Source: Chiua virens
Lineage: Eukaryota > Basidiomycota > Agaricomycetes > Boletales > Boletaceae
NCBI GenBank assembly: GCA_019787685.1
Contig: JAHNUO010000007.1
Location: forward strand, 744,001 to 808,000
DNA: 64,000 nt
Direction of reading: 5' to 3'
Shown here: positions 47,662-58,705 of the stretch, in pieces
How the letters are laid out: every line of letters begins with the position of its first letter
Position numbering within the stretch: the first letter of the stretch is position 1
Position numbers and translations under genes: made by a program
Notes under the pieces: model-generated
What the model was told of the DNA's origin: nothing
The model's database searches: none
What the model saw: the letters and a program-made list of their open reading frames with translations, nothing else

Positions 47662-50600
47662 ATGGTCTCCGTAACCTACACGCCGCCTAGAGCACCCCCC
47701 ATCAAATACAGCGCTCATCTAGGAACTCGCTGGCAAAAGGAAAAGGCCGCCGCTGGCGTCGGTGCTTTCGATTTCCCCGAGGACCCGAAATACATCGGTC
47801 AATGGATCATTGGCGAATGCGTCGGAAAAGGTGCCAGCGGACGCGTCCGCATCGCTAAACACCGCCGCACAGGTCAACTGGCCGCCGTCAAAATCCTCCC
47901 GCTGCAGCCACTCGTCAACTCCCGTGTTTCTTTGGCCACTCACCTCGAGAAATCCGAGAAACAGCGTCTTGGTATCGATAGGGAAATCATCATGATGAAA
48001 CTCATGAGCCATCCAAATATATTGCGCATATACGATGTCTTCGAAGGCGAGAACGAGCTCTATCTTGTGCTCGAATACGTCGAAGGTGGCGAGCTTTTCG
48101 ATTTCCTCGTTAACCGTGGTCGGCTTCCTTCTCTCGATGCCCTCGCCTTTTTCAAGCAGATCGTTTACGGACTCAATTACGCCCATACCTTTTCTATTAT
48201 CCACCGCGATCTCAAACCAGAAAATATTTTGATACATTCTCTCAACCCTCCCTTGATCAAACTCGCCGACTGGGGAATGGCCGCCTTCGCTCCTCCTGCT
48301 CTCCAACTCGAAACAAGCTGTGGTAGCCCTCACTATGCAAGTCCCGAGATCGTCAACGGCATGAAATACAGGGGAAACGCCACCGATATCTGGAGTTGTG
48401 GCGTTATACTTTATGCTCTCCTCACCGGCCGACTCCCTTTCGATGACAGGAACGTGCGAACACTTCTCGCTAAAGTCAAGACTGGTAGGTATGAGGTCCC
48501 CACATGCATCGATCCGATGGCTAGGGACCTCTTGACTCGGATGCTCGTCGTTGACGTCAACAAAAGAATTACGGTACGAAGACTAGATGTCCTCGTTCTT
48601 TTTCTCATAGCCTTCCATAGATTCCGGAAATCATGGAACATCCGTGGTTCAAGAAGCTAACCCCAGGAATTATCTACGTACCTGCGCCATCTGTCACTCA
48701 ATTGGCGCGGCCGCTTGCATCAGAGGCGCACATCGACGAAGAGTTACTGGAGTCCCTCTGCGTTATCTGGGGTAAGCATGCCGACGTAGATGCTATCAAA
48801 GCGGATCTCTTGAGTCCTCAAGGAGAAGCTACCCTCGCAAAGGCCTTTTACTTTCTCTTGCACAAATACAGGGAACAAACGCTGAAGGACCGCGGTATCA
48901 TTCTCGACATGGACTCGGCACAGGTCCATTTGTCCGGAAAAGTTGTCACAAAGCAGTATAGGTCACCCTCTCAGAAGCGATCGAACAGACTCGAGCCCGA
49001 CAGTTCCCTTCGTCACGGGCGACTGCACACAACCCGGGATGCACCGCCACCTCCTTCTAGATCACCTTCTCCAAACCTTTCCGCGACCGGTGCTTCATCT
49101 GTATCTCGGTCTCGAACGCCATCTCCTGTTGGGCCACGCGCTCCAAAGCCTCGACCGATATCATCCCTTGTCGCGGAAATTCCGACGCGCCACAAGAGCA
49201 TGACAATCAAACCTGTTGCCACAATGGTACCCAGCGCACATGCTGAAATAGCGCGAACCCGCTCGTCCACGGTAACGACCATGTTATCTTCACGTATCGC
49301 TCAGGATTCGCACAATTACCATGCCCATAATCAGCAAATGTACCAACCGATGCACATTCCGGGAACCCCTCCTGTAGCTTTGGGCCCAGCTCCGAGATTG
49401 ACGCCAGTGACGGTTCCGACCGCATGGTCTCCTGGTTCGCCACCTCCCCACTCAGCTGGACCGGCGATAAGTCCTAGAATTGTTCGCGCCGCTCCTATGC
49501 CCATGGTACGGCGTATGGGTGTCGAGGAGGCATGGTCGACTCTGGCGTCACCACATACCGAAGACCAAGATGCGACGATAGATATCGAGCCCACGATGCA
49601 ATCTCCCGGTCGATTCGATACCATGTTCACCTATCACGGGAACGAACCGTACAACCCGGAGGGACGGTCTATTCAGGTCTATCGCGAAAATACGCTACCC
49701 CACATGGATCGATCACGTTATTCTCAAGCACTGATGCGGCACGTCACGATACCGGCTTCACCTGAAGAGGTTCACCACTCTACAAGAGGTCAAGAGAACA
49801 AAGAGAACAGCGAGCAATACCAGGGAAGATATGTGTTCCATGATAACGAGTCGGCGCATATCTCTAGCGGACATGTTGTGAAGCCGCGTGGTGGGGGAAA
49901 GGTTGGAAACGACCTTCGGAATAGTCTACACGGCGTTGAGTTCTTGAAGCGAGACAGCAAGGACCGGGAAGGTGATAAGAAACCCAGAGGTGAGCAACCT
50001 TGGACGATGTCTCGATAGTTGTGCTCTAACCAGATTCGCAGTGCCACCGCTAGATCTGCATGGAACCACGCTCAATGTGAAACGTCCAGCAGTAGGTTCG
50101 CCTACCCAGATGACTTCACCGTCCATTCTATCGTCTCCGGTCGGCGAATTCAAGGGATGGTTTTCGAATTTGTTCAATTGGAGAGTACACACGTACGTGC
50201 TCTGTTCTACAAACATCCTCGCTGCGACACGCACAGAAACGATTCGCATTCTCGAGCAAATGGGCGTCACGGTTGCACTCGAGGATCCGGAGGGTATGCA
50301 AAGTCATGGGCATCCTGGCGCCGGCGGGGCGATGGCAATGTTACGGTGCAAGACCAACGAGGTTGTCGACGGAGCCACTGGCGCGGTTGTCCAGAAACAT
50401 GTCCGTTTTCGAGTCGAGTTTTCTGTGGGGTCTACACAGGCCGGTGGGTTTGTCGCGCCGACCATGACCGGCTCGAACATGTTGGGGACACAGATGGCGG
50501 GTGGGCCCATGTCGCCCACGGCCGTGTCTTCGTCGTTGATGTCCCCTCGGCATGCGTTGGGCAAGCAAGCGCTCGCGGCTGGCTATACGTGTGCGATCAT

Positions 50601-50775
50601 GTTGGTACAGGAAAAGGGATCGTTGTCGACGTTTAGAGCGGTATGCCGGTGGTTGAGGGAGGAGTGGACTTTGGATGCGCTTCGTAGCCCGCCTGGGGGT
50701 GGGGTGGGTGGACAAGGGAGCTTGTTTGAGCAGCAGCAGCAACAGGGACTACAAAAGAGGGGGCCGATGTCATAG
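47662..50775 (+). CDS. Gin4/Hsl1/Nim1-type Ser/Thr protein kinase
   Basis: CAMK-group kinase of the bud-neck/cell-size family that restrains Swe1/Wee1. Exons 47662-48573, 48621-49989 and 50042-50775 give 1004 residues. The kinase domain spans about residues 46-320: GKGASGRVRIAKH glycine loop, catalytic Lys in AAVKIL (residue 77), EYVEGGELFDFLVNRGRLP, IIHRDLKPENIL, LADWGMAAFAPP in place of the usual DFG, SCGSPHYASPEIVNG and DIWSCGVILYALLTGRLPF. A UBA-like segment (DEELLESLCVIWGKHADVDA) follows, then a long Ser/Pro disordered region. The C-terminus (TETIRILEQMGVTVALEDPE, CAIMLVQEKGSLSTFRAVCR) resembles a membrane-binding KA1-type tail. Confidence 0.85.
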
Positions 50776-51597
50776 GGTAGATCGATGGGGTGCGTGTGCA
50801 TGAGTCTGGTACTGTGCACTGAGTTTTAGTTTGTACACGTACTACATACTATAGTGGGGAATATATTTATGAGCCTTCAGACTCTTCGGGAATAATGGTA
50901 CAGTTGTCGGAAGGACGAATGGTACTACGAAATATCAACAGCGGCGGGATACGATGGTCAGAACGACACGAGTTTGATCGGCTTGAGTAATATGTGCGTG
51001 CAGGGAAACTGGAAGTAGCCAGTGGAGGTGGAGGTATGGATGCAATTAAGGAACATAACGGTACCTAGCCTATTCCAGGGTTCCTAACCTCACGGTCCTC
51101 GTTTCGATACAGTGGTTTTGGATTCAGGCCAGAGTGAAGTGGCGAAAGACAATAACTTGATCACGACAGTACTGAAACCTCCAGGTGGCAGCCTCAGCGC
51201 TCGGCATTGACATCGGGATCAGATGTCAGTAATCTAGCAGCGATTATTATAAATGCGAGTTACAGTCCTAAAACGAAACTGAGGCCTACTAAATAAACGA
51301 TGGCGAATCTGAATCGTGGCGATAATCGACGATTCTTTGGAATCTTCCGGAGAAAATAATCTGGTAGAAACCAAAGGTAAAGAAGAGGGAAAATGTTGGC
51401 GAGCGGGGATCAAATAATATGACGATGATCCCATCCTGAGTTCCTTACGCAAGTAAGAAAGAAAACAAAGAAAGCGAACAACAGCAACCATAGTCGATGA
51501 TACTACAGTGGATACAACATAGGAACAGCATATGCGATAGTCCGGCCGGGAATACAAGAAACACAGCAATCCATCCATTGGTAGAGTCGTGTATCGT
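50776..51597. other. intergenic, converging gene ends
   Basis: 3' flanks of the kinase (plus) and the RING gene (minus), about 0.8 kb. AT-rich. No gene. Confidence 0.4.
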
Positions 51598-53467
51598 TCA
51601 AGCGGTGACGCCCTCGGATCCGAGGCCACGTTCGACATCCCTCGGAAGGGTGTCGCTTTCCTGACGGGTGGTGGTACTGAGTGTGAGATTACGGAATCCA
51701 GAACGGAGAGTATTCATCATCCCGCCTGGCGCAGTAAGCGGGTCGTTGGTTGTAGGGACAAGCCCAGAAGCACCGTCACTAATGTCGACATCCTCGTTCC
51801 CGTGCTCGGGATCATCGATGGAGGTAGACCCACGGTGCTCGTCATCAGATATGTCCTTCGTAGGTGGCGTTGTAGAGATGCGCAAGAGGGATGTATAAGC
51901 TGTGAATGATCACATTAATCTTGTGAGACTTGAAAACTTTAAACAGATACTGACGTTGTCGGCAAACAGGGCAGAACCAACCTTTAGCTTTGCGCTTTCT
52001 ACGTGGGTTCGGAGGGGGAACACTCGGTAGGTTGTTTCCTTCTGTCACGCCACCTGCGTTCTCTGCGCCGCTCCCCCCTTCTGCGGCAGTAGTGCGTGTA
52101 CCACCGTTGGTAGGTGCACTAGCATCATCATTATGCACAATGTTGCCTCCCGCGCCAAATTCAACCATATTGATGGCACATTCCTTGCAAGCAACAAGGT
52201 GGCGGCACGGGAGAAGAATGACCTCGCGAGGCGAGGAAAGACATAGAAGACACTCTGAAGAGGGTTCATCCTCGGCGACAGCTGCGGGTATTACGGGAGT
52301 CGCGGTGGGTGGGTAGGTATGAGTATCCGGGGTAGTAGGGGAAGAGGTATGAGGATGGGAGGGTGCAGACGACTGAGCGGCAAGGCCGTAAATCTCGTGG
52401 AGATGGAATGTATGCGGACCAATCTGAAAAACTGAGTAAGAGGGTCCGGAGTAATGGTAGACAAACACTGACTGTTGCCTCGCGTTTAACGACTTTGACG
52501 ACCCAGGGTCTGGCGTCCTCCTCGTCAGCGGCGGGAGGTGCACCCAGGCGGACGATGTGAAGATATGTAGGTCTGCTGGTTAACGAGTCGGTACATCTAT
52601 GCTGTCCTCGTCCAAGGCAGGACAGGCGGATGGTAACCCTGACACCTTCCCGCATAGTCATCCTTAGGGCGCCTTGTCCTTCTCTGATTCTGTAGTTGAA
52701 TTGGCGGTGTCGGCAGTCTACGATGGCCAAGGCGGGACCGGACGCAGCACGGTCACCAGAACGCTTGCGGAAAGGGAAGGCGGAGAAACGCTTTCTCTTG
52801 ACGACCATTTCGAGGGGTTGTTGTGGCAGGTCCGAGAGCTTGGGCTTCAGCAGGTGGCTTCTCCGACACAACTTCCTCCGGGCGGTTAGGTTGTTCAAAT
52901 CCGCCCAACTCTAACGTGGCATCTTCTTCCAACTTGAGGAATTTACCAAAGCCACCGTCGACGACGGACTGGAAGACGAGTATACGGGACAAGCCTTGGG
53001 AGTCGACGTTTTCGGCAAGAGGGTGATCGGCGGGGAGAATGACGTTTACATCTATCTTGCACTTGGGAGCATCACAATCGTACTCAAATTCCAAGCCATG
53101 GTGATGGTGGGAGTCTGCATGGTCAGGATCATCTCCGGGAGCGATAGCAAGCGGTACCAAGCGAAGGGTGGGCCTCTTGAGATTGACGAGCGCCTGAAGA
53201 GTTGTCGTTGGTTGAGAGGGCTAAAGTGGAGTCAGATAAGAGGCTATTAACAACGAGAGCAGAAATGACCTCTTTGCTTTTCGCTACCCAGTTCTTGACG
53301 ACGTCCGCGGACAGGGAATCCGCAGCGGCATTCTTTCCCACAGCATGTGCCCAAGCTGGAGTGCTGTTAACGACACCAATGTCGGGACCAAAGAGTTGCT
53401 TTGACTCTTTCTTGTTTGAAGACTCCTCCGTGGACATGCTGACAACGACGGCGCGACTCTGAGCCAT
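51598..53467 (-). CDS. Mahogunin-like RING-type E3 ubiquitin ligase
   Basis: MGRN1/RNF157-like. The core reads LQALVNLKRPTLRLVPLAI, GLEFEYDCDAPKCKIDVNVI, then PALAIVDCRHRQFNYRI, HIVRLGAPPAADEEDARPWV, IGPHTFHLHEIYGLAAQSS, and a C-terminal RING finger (ECLLCLSSPREVILLPCRHL, VACKECAINM, an insert, GWFCPVCRQPYTSLLRIS). The ligands are C-x2-C, C-x-H, C-x2-C and C-x2-C. One frame change is needed at 52792-52794 (one A too many between QE and KRFSAFPF). The start at 53467 is the first clear Met; an in-frame extension from an exon near 53645 is possible. About five exons. Confidence 0.78.
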
Positions 53468-53856
53468 TGCTATTGCGGTAGCTGTGCGGGACTGTCCTGG
53501 TGTCGGTACGGGCGAGAAAGGGGGAAGCTTGGATTCTGCGAGTGCGATTCCAAGTAGAATACTGGTTGTTGTCTAAGAATAAAGGGAAGAGAAGTAAGAT
53601 CGTGATAGTGGAAGGGAACAAAGGACGTACACCAATTCGAGATGGATGGCATCGTCGACGTCAGGTCTCCGTAGCCGCGCCTATGCACATAGCATCAGCC
53701 AATCAGATCATTTCGAACTCAGGATTCCCCGCTCGGCTCCTCGGCGTACACACGCTATACTTGGCATGGTTCACTGATCACACGGTCAAGGTTACGCATA
53801 GCATGGTGTTATATTGCGTGGCAGTAGGAAATGGCAGTGAAACAGAATACAGAAAC

Positions 53857-54459
53857 CTATGCAACCAATGATACAACTCCACCAGCCTCCTTGATTTTGG
53901 CCCTGTCATCGTATCAGTACAGGTCTCAGTCACTAAACTAGGCACGCACTCAGCTCTTTGGGAAACAAAGCGTGCCTTCACAATGAATGGCAATTTTGGT
54001 AGTCTACACCAACCGTCAGACAAAACTCGAGCTTGCAAGCGTGCATACAACTTACGTTCCGTTGCCCAACACCTTGCCGTATCCATGTCGGAGAATGTCG
54101 ATCACGGGGACAACCTCAGAGTCTTCTGTCAACCCTTCTTTCTCTTCTTCAGGGACAAGCGTCCATAGCTTGTCGACGTTGATGATAGGCCGCCATTGTG
54201 CATTGCGAGTCAAGTGGAATCGGCGCATACCCACTTTACCGAAGTAACCAGGATGGTACTTGTCGAAGTTGATGCTACGCGCCAGATAGAACATCGTTTG
54301 TCCATGGCGCTTTCAAAGATAAAAAGAGACATACCGATGGTGGTGCATACCACCGGCGAGACCGCGACCTCCGGGATGTTTACGGTGTTTTCCTACACGA
54401 CCGTGGCCAGCAGAGACGTGGCCACGGTGCTTGCGAGTCTTCGTGAGGCGGGTCGGCAT
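53857..54459 (-). CDS. RPL28: large-subunit ribosomal protein uL15 (L28/L27a)
   Basis: Cytosolic 60S protein. The start at 54459 reads [20 protein letters not shown], then [19 protein letters not shown], an intron, [34 protein letters not shown], an intron, [19 protein letters not shown], an intron, and [15 protein letters not shown] with the stop at 53857-53859. Four exons, about 148 residues, the usual length. No break. Highly basic N-terminus as expected for rRNA binding. Confidence 0.93.
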
Positions 54460-54972
54460 TTTCTGTCCAAATGATCTCGATGAGCATACGTCTACCTGAA
54501 TCCATCTGAACAGCATTCAATCCATCCAGCCATCCATTCCAGCCGATCCGCATATATGCATCCCAGAAACACTTTCACATTTCATTGGGAAACATTCTGG
54601 ATGAGAAGAACATTAAACGGGCGTGAACTGACCTTGAGGAGAGGTTGTTGATGTCGGGGACCTTGCCGCTACGTCTGTAGAACGAGATTGGCACAAACGT
54701 TGCCGGAGTTTGAATTCACGGCTTTGTGCCACGCCCCCCAACAGCAACTACAAGGTGAGGATAACTGTCTCATGCAGGCAAATATTCGATGGCTGTGAGC
54801 TCATATTTACTGTCGACGAATCCCGTCGTGAAACAAAATTTATTCTGAGCTCTTGCGATCGTATATTGCTACGTATACATCGTCTTTTGAACGGTATTAT
54901 TGATTGTTTTCGTCGCCAGTCATTGTCGATACCTGTTGTATTCAGAGGCATAACCTGGAGTGAACGCACGTC
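54460..54972. promoter_or_regulatory. divergent promoter between RPL28 and RPB11
   Basis: 513 nt between the start codons of a ribosomal protein gene (minus) and an RNA polymerase II subunit gene (plus), so the pair may be co-expressed from one nucleosome-free region. No coding signal. Confidence 0.45.
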
Positions 54973-55538
54973 ATGAATGCGCCAAATCGATTCGAGCTAT
55001 ACGTTCTCGAAGATGGCGAGAAAACGTGCGTCTCTCCTCTCTCAGGAATCACAAGCCTGTCTACGACTAGTGATCCCTTCGCAGAGTCGAAGTAACGGAA
55101 GACACGAAGATCCCAAACGCTGCCACGTTCAAGATCGTCAAGCAGGATCATACGCTGGGTAACATGCTCAGAGCGTGCGTACTACTTCTCACTTTCCTCC
55201 TCGCGTGACACCTCGTTGTCTATCCTGTCCGATAAACCTAAATATTTACAGCCAAGTGCTCTCGATGCCACAAGTACTCTTTGCGGGCTACAAAGTCCCG
55301 CATCCACTCCACCCCTATTTCCTTCTCAAAATCCAGACAGACTGGCACTATCACCCCGCAAGCAGTTCTCGAACAAGCATGCACGAAGCTGATCGCTACG
55401 CTCTCCTCCCTCGAAGCAAAATTCAAGCGAGAGTTCTCGTTCAAAGACGTCGAAGGTGCAGTGCCCGAGGATCCCTATGGGACAGCTGGTACCGGTGCAC
55501 AAACTTGGGGAACGGGCAAGGATTATCTGGACTTTTAG
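54973..55538 (+). CDS. RPB11: DNA-directed RNA polymerase II subunit Rpb11
   Basis: Alpha-like subunit that pairs with Rpb3 in Pol II assembly. Exon 1 reads MNAPNRFELYVLEDGEKT. After an intron ending CGCAG, VEVTEDTKIPNAATFKIVKQ and DHTLGNMLRA follow. After a second intron QVLSMPQVLFAGYKVPHPL continues into LLKIQTD, and then, one nucleotide out of frame (extra T at about 55343), GTITPQAVLEQACTKLIATL and SSLEAKFKREFSFKDVEG. Both halves are unmistakable and Rpb11 is essential and single-copy in fungi, so the break is most likely a sequence error. About 150 residues. Confidence 0.92.
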
Positions 55539-55996
55539 AGTGTCATAGGGAATCAAGTGGCCAGTCTTCTCTGCTTTGTAGCTGTGTGTTATTTACGACG
55601 TCTTGCGCGTATATGTAAGTCTATCGATACGATATAATGGGTTCCATCAAGAATAACTACGAGTTCATGATATCGGTAGGATCATATGTCGCAGGTTCTC
55701 CCCGACCCACTAATACCGATGGCATAAGAAAAAGGCTTTCTTTCCCTCAGATTACAATACCAGGATCTGTATGGCACAGCAGGGACTGATGCGCGGGTAT
55801 GGAGTATGGGGGGAATATTATCCGGACTCGGCGCGGTGGCGTTCGACTGTGTCAGTGTCCACCGTTTCATTTGTGACTCCGTCGATTACAGGTCCACAAA
55901 ATAACGCGTTCGTTTAGATGAATTCAAGTACCCACAGTACTAGCAACGACCCCATCCTCCACTCATTCCGCACATTCTCCTTGGTTCAAGATTGCC
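55539..55996. other. intergenic, converging gene ends
   Basis: 3' flanks of RPB11 (plus) and the kinase fragment (minus). No gene. Confidence 0.4.
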
Positions 55997-57183
55997 CTAG
56001 TAAGTATGAGAATTATCTTCGCTCGACCTGGAGTCCACCCCCAAGAGTTCTCCGAGCTCCTTCCCCGTAAACTCAGCTATCCGATTGCTAGAAGGGCGTA
56101 GCTTTGCAGGGGACCAACACCATTCCATGAATGACCATCTGTTCTCAGTGACCACCGTCTGATCCGGCCGTCTTGGTTTCTCCCCCGTTACAATGGCACA
56201 AATGACCGGTGCGAGGTGAGCGAAGTAGTGGTAGGGAATACGTCCTGTTAAAGTCTGATTATTTTTGCAATGAGTCGTCACACATGGCAAAACAGCCGGG
56301 CCGCACAGTACACACCTGCAACATGATGCACGCAAAAGAATACACATCACTTTGCATCGTCGGCATTACCTGAGAATCAGTGAGGGAGAGTAATTCAGGA
56401 GCTATCCAACGTAAGCCATCCTGATTCCGGGGGTTTGTAGGCGGTATAGGCGTTAACAATGTAAACAACCCAAAGTCGCCCACGCAAGCACTCCCATCAG
56501 CATGGACAAGTACGCTTGACTGTTGATTTTAAAGCTTCAGTGGATAACAAGTGGTTAGAGGCGAACTACGTACGCCAGATAGATCGCCATGGACGACGAG
56601 CTGGGAATGCACTATCAAATTTCTTTTGTCAAACACACGAAAGGGATACCTCTGGTAACCTACAGTAGTTTAACCCCTGGGCTACATCGTTTACCTCGCA
56701 AATGATAAGTATTTAGCTCATTTGGCACGTATGCCGATCACTACCTACCAGGCTGAGCCTTCTCGGGATAGACAACCCCCCGTTGTTCCCGAGATATTCC
56801 GTCAATATGCCATTTTCAACCCATGGACATACCATAGCAGGTATCTTGGGGTGCAGGCTAGGGTCGCTAATGGTCCCGTATAATGGTAAAACATTCATGT
56901 GATCCAATTTCAACCACACGGTAATTTCTTTGCGGAATCTCTGTCATAGTGAACGAGTTAAGTCAAGGCTCAGGCTTGCCATGTGAGCCAAGAGCTAACA
57001 CATACCTTGATCATTTCATCCAGGTGTCCGTCGTGATCCAGGTGCACCCTACATGTCTTGATTGCGACCTAATAACCATTTGATTCCCGAATATAAAATA
57101 CTCTACGACGCACCTGTGAGAAACTTATAAGGAGCAGTCCCAATATCAGAAGCGAAGTGCTAACGATTTCAAGACTAAGGAAA
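55997..57183 (-). pseudogene. TKL-like protein kinase lacking its N-lobe start
   Basis: Exons read VAIKTCRVHLDHDGHLDEMI (with the ATP-binding Lys), RFRKEITVWLKLDHMNVLPL, MVCPWVENGILTEYL, LVVHGDLSG (catalytic Asp loop), ACVGDFGLFTLLTPIPP (DFG), GLRWIAPELLSLTDS, MQSDVYSFACIMLQ and ENRWSFMEWCWSPAKLRPSS. This is the compact tyrosine-kinase-like type that is expanded in agaricomycetes. Upstream of VAIKT the frame closes, and neither a glycine-rich loop nor a start codon is found before retrotransposon sequence begins at about 57.4 kb. I read it as a gene that lost its 5' end; an unrecognised short first exon is the alternative. Confidence 0.6.
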
Positions 57184-57565
57184 CGATACAGAAAACTACG
57201 CTACTTATATACGTTTGAGACTACGAGCATGGACCAACTAAATATAACGGGAATTCCTATAGAAAGGAATTATTGGGAAAGGGTATGACATCAGTATGTC
57301 GCAATCATTCGTGAACGTTCCATGCTATTCTACGAAATGTATAAGCAATGACGTGTGATCATTCTGGAGGGTTCGGGGTAATATGAATATGAAATGAAGA
57401 AAAGGAAATAGAATTTAGAGTTCTGACATTATCCCCCTTCTAAGACGAAGCGTCCGCGCGAGTCGGGAATTCGAAGAAGGAAGAGTCATATTGGTTGTAT
57501 ATTTTCCTGAATTCTAAGAATTCGGGATCCGTGAACATTGGAGAAGGAGTGGGGAGAGGGACGTT
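57184..57565. repeat. candidate LTR remnant next to a polypurine tract
   Basis: On the minus strand AGAAGGGGGATAA at about 57429-57441 is a typical polypurine tract, directly followed by TGTCAGAACTC, a plausible LTR start at 57428. The other end of that LTR is not evident, so it may be truncated against the kinase gene. Confidence 0.35.
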
Positions 57566-57953
57566 TCAACAGATTGGACAATCACATGGAGCGTCAGTTT
57601 CCATGGATCTGGAGATGTGGATGTATGGTCTGTGAACTGCTTCTGGGTGTTCACGATGGAACTTCTGCACTGTAGCAGCGGCATTTTTAAGATCTGTGAT
57701 CTTCTTCCACTCGTTTTCCTCTCTGGGGAAACCTTTCCAGGCCACGAGGTATTTGATCGTTCCTCGGCATTCTCGGCTATCGAGGATCTGTTCGATCTCG
57801 TGTTCTGGTTGGGTGGCAACAATAATTGGCGGTGGAGGAGGAGATGTCTTTTGGGATGCAAAGGTCCCTTGGACGTAAGGATGGAGTAGGCTTTCATGGA
57901 AAACTGGGTGGACTCCTCGCCATTTCTTGTCTAAAGCCAGCTCATATGTGGCT
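57566..57953 (-). mobile_element. fragment of a second Ty3/gypsy chromovirus (integrase tail and chromodomain)
   Basis: Open frame beginning within an integrase C-terminus (ATYELALDKKWRGVHPVFHE, SLLHPYVQG), then a proline spacer and a chromodomain (EIEQILDSRECRGTIKYLVA, WKGFPREENEWKKITDLKNA). It differs clearly from the chromodomain of the element to its right (58331-58705), so it belongs to another family. It stops abruptly at the left LTR border of that element near 57954, which suggests the larger element landed inside this one. Confidence 0.7.
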
Positions 57954-58385
57954 TGAAACAACCTAGAACAATACTAGACTGTTAAAGTGTAGTGGTTGAG
58001 ATGAGAGGGGGTTCAGTCCAGTGAAGAGGCGAAAACTCCAAGAGAACTTTGTTAGAGCTCTCTGGCTGAAATTCATGGGGTTTATATACTACATGGATGT
58101 CGGAGTTCTAATCTGAGTATGAACTACGTAGATAAGCATAATGTGTCCTATTGGATGATAAGATGTGAATAGACATGAGTCATAGATAAGAGCATAGCCT
58201 TGCACTGCTTGTGATGAGTCAGTGATAAGGGAAATGAAATAGATAAGGGCATGAGGTGATGGATGCTGTGTTATTGTGGCAGCCAATCGGATATGATCTT
58301 TAGGACAGCCTTGACATGAGGCGTGTATCTTTAGAATAAGTTGAACGTTGGAGTTGTTAACGGAGGAAAAGTTGGTATCATAACA
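57954..58385 (-). repeat. 3' LTR of the chromovirus
   Basis: Read on the minus strand the LTR starts TGTTATGATACC directly after the polypurine tract AGAAGGGGGATAG (about 58386-58398) and ends in CA near 57954, where the second element's coding sequence resumes. The length of about 430 nt is normal. The left border is judged from the TG..CA rule and could be a few bases off. The other LTR is not in the window. Confidence 0.6.
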
Positions 58386-58705
58386 CTATCCCCCTTCTGT
58401 TGATCAAGCTCCAAATGATCTATTTCGTAATTGAGACGATGGAGAGCATCCTCATGTTTGTTTTTTGTTTTATCGTCATAGGGGTGAAACATAGAGTTAA
58501 ATTCGGTTTGTGTGACTTTTAATTTTCTTGGGGCATCTGGATGCACTTCGTGGAAATCAGATATGAGATCCGGAGTGTTCTTCAGATTCTTTAGTGGTTC
58601 CCAAGTTCTTTCGTCATCATCATAACCTTTCCAGTGTATGAGATATTCTAAGTGGCGTCCCTTCATTCGGGAATCGACAATGTAGTCTGCTTCGAATTCT
58701 TCTTC
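58331..58705 (-). CDS. chromodomain tail of Pol, separated by a TGA
   Basis: Continues the Pol frame after the stop at 58706-58708. EEEFEADYIVDSRMKGRHLE leads into a chromodomain (YLIHWKGYDDDERTWEPLKN with its aromatic cage residues, then LISDFHEVHPDAPRKL). The frame runs through the polypurine tract into the LTR. Chromodomains of this class bind histone marks and steer integration. No Met lies before the domain core, so it can be made only by readthrough or from a repaired allele. Confidence 0.7.
   Translation of the reverse strand, partial: EEEFEADYIVDSRMKGRHLEYLIHWKGYDDDERTWEPLKNLKNTPDLISDFHEVHPDAPRKLKVTQTEFNSMFHPYDDKTKNKHEDALHRLNYEIDHLELDQQKGDSVMIPTFPPLTTPTFNLF

Noticed and set aside
842..55343. 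Programmed +1 translational frameshifting as a common cause of the frame breaks
   Set aside because: The sites share no codon, slippery motif or stop codon, and breaks occur in both directions, including plain homopolymers.
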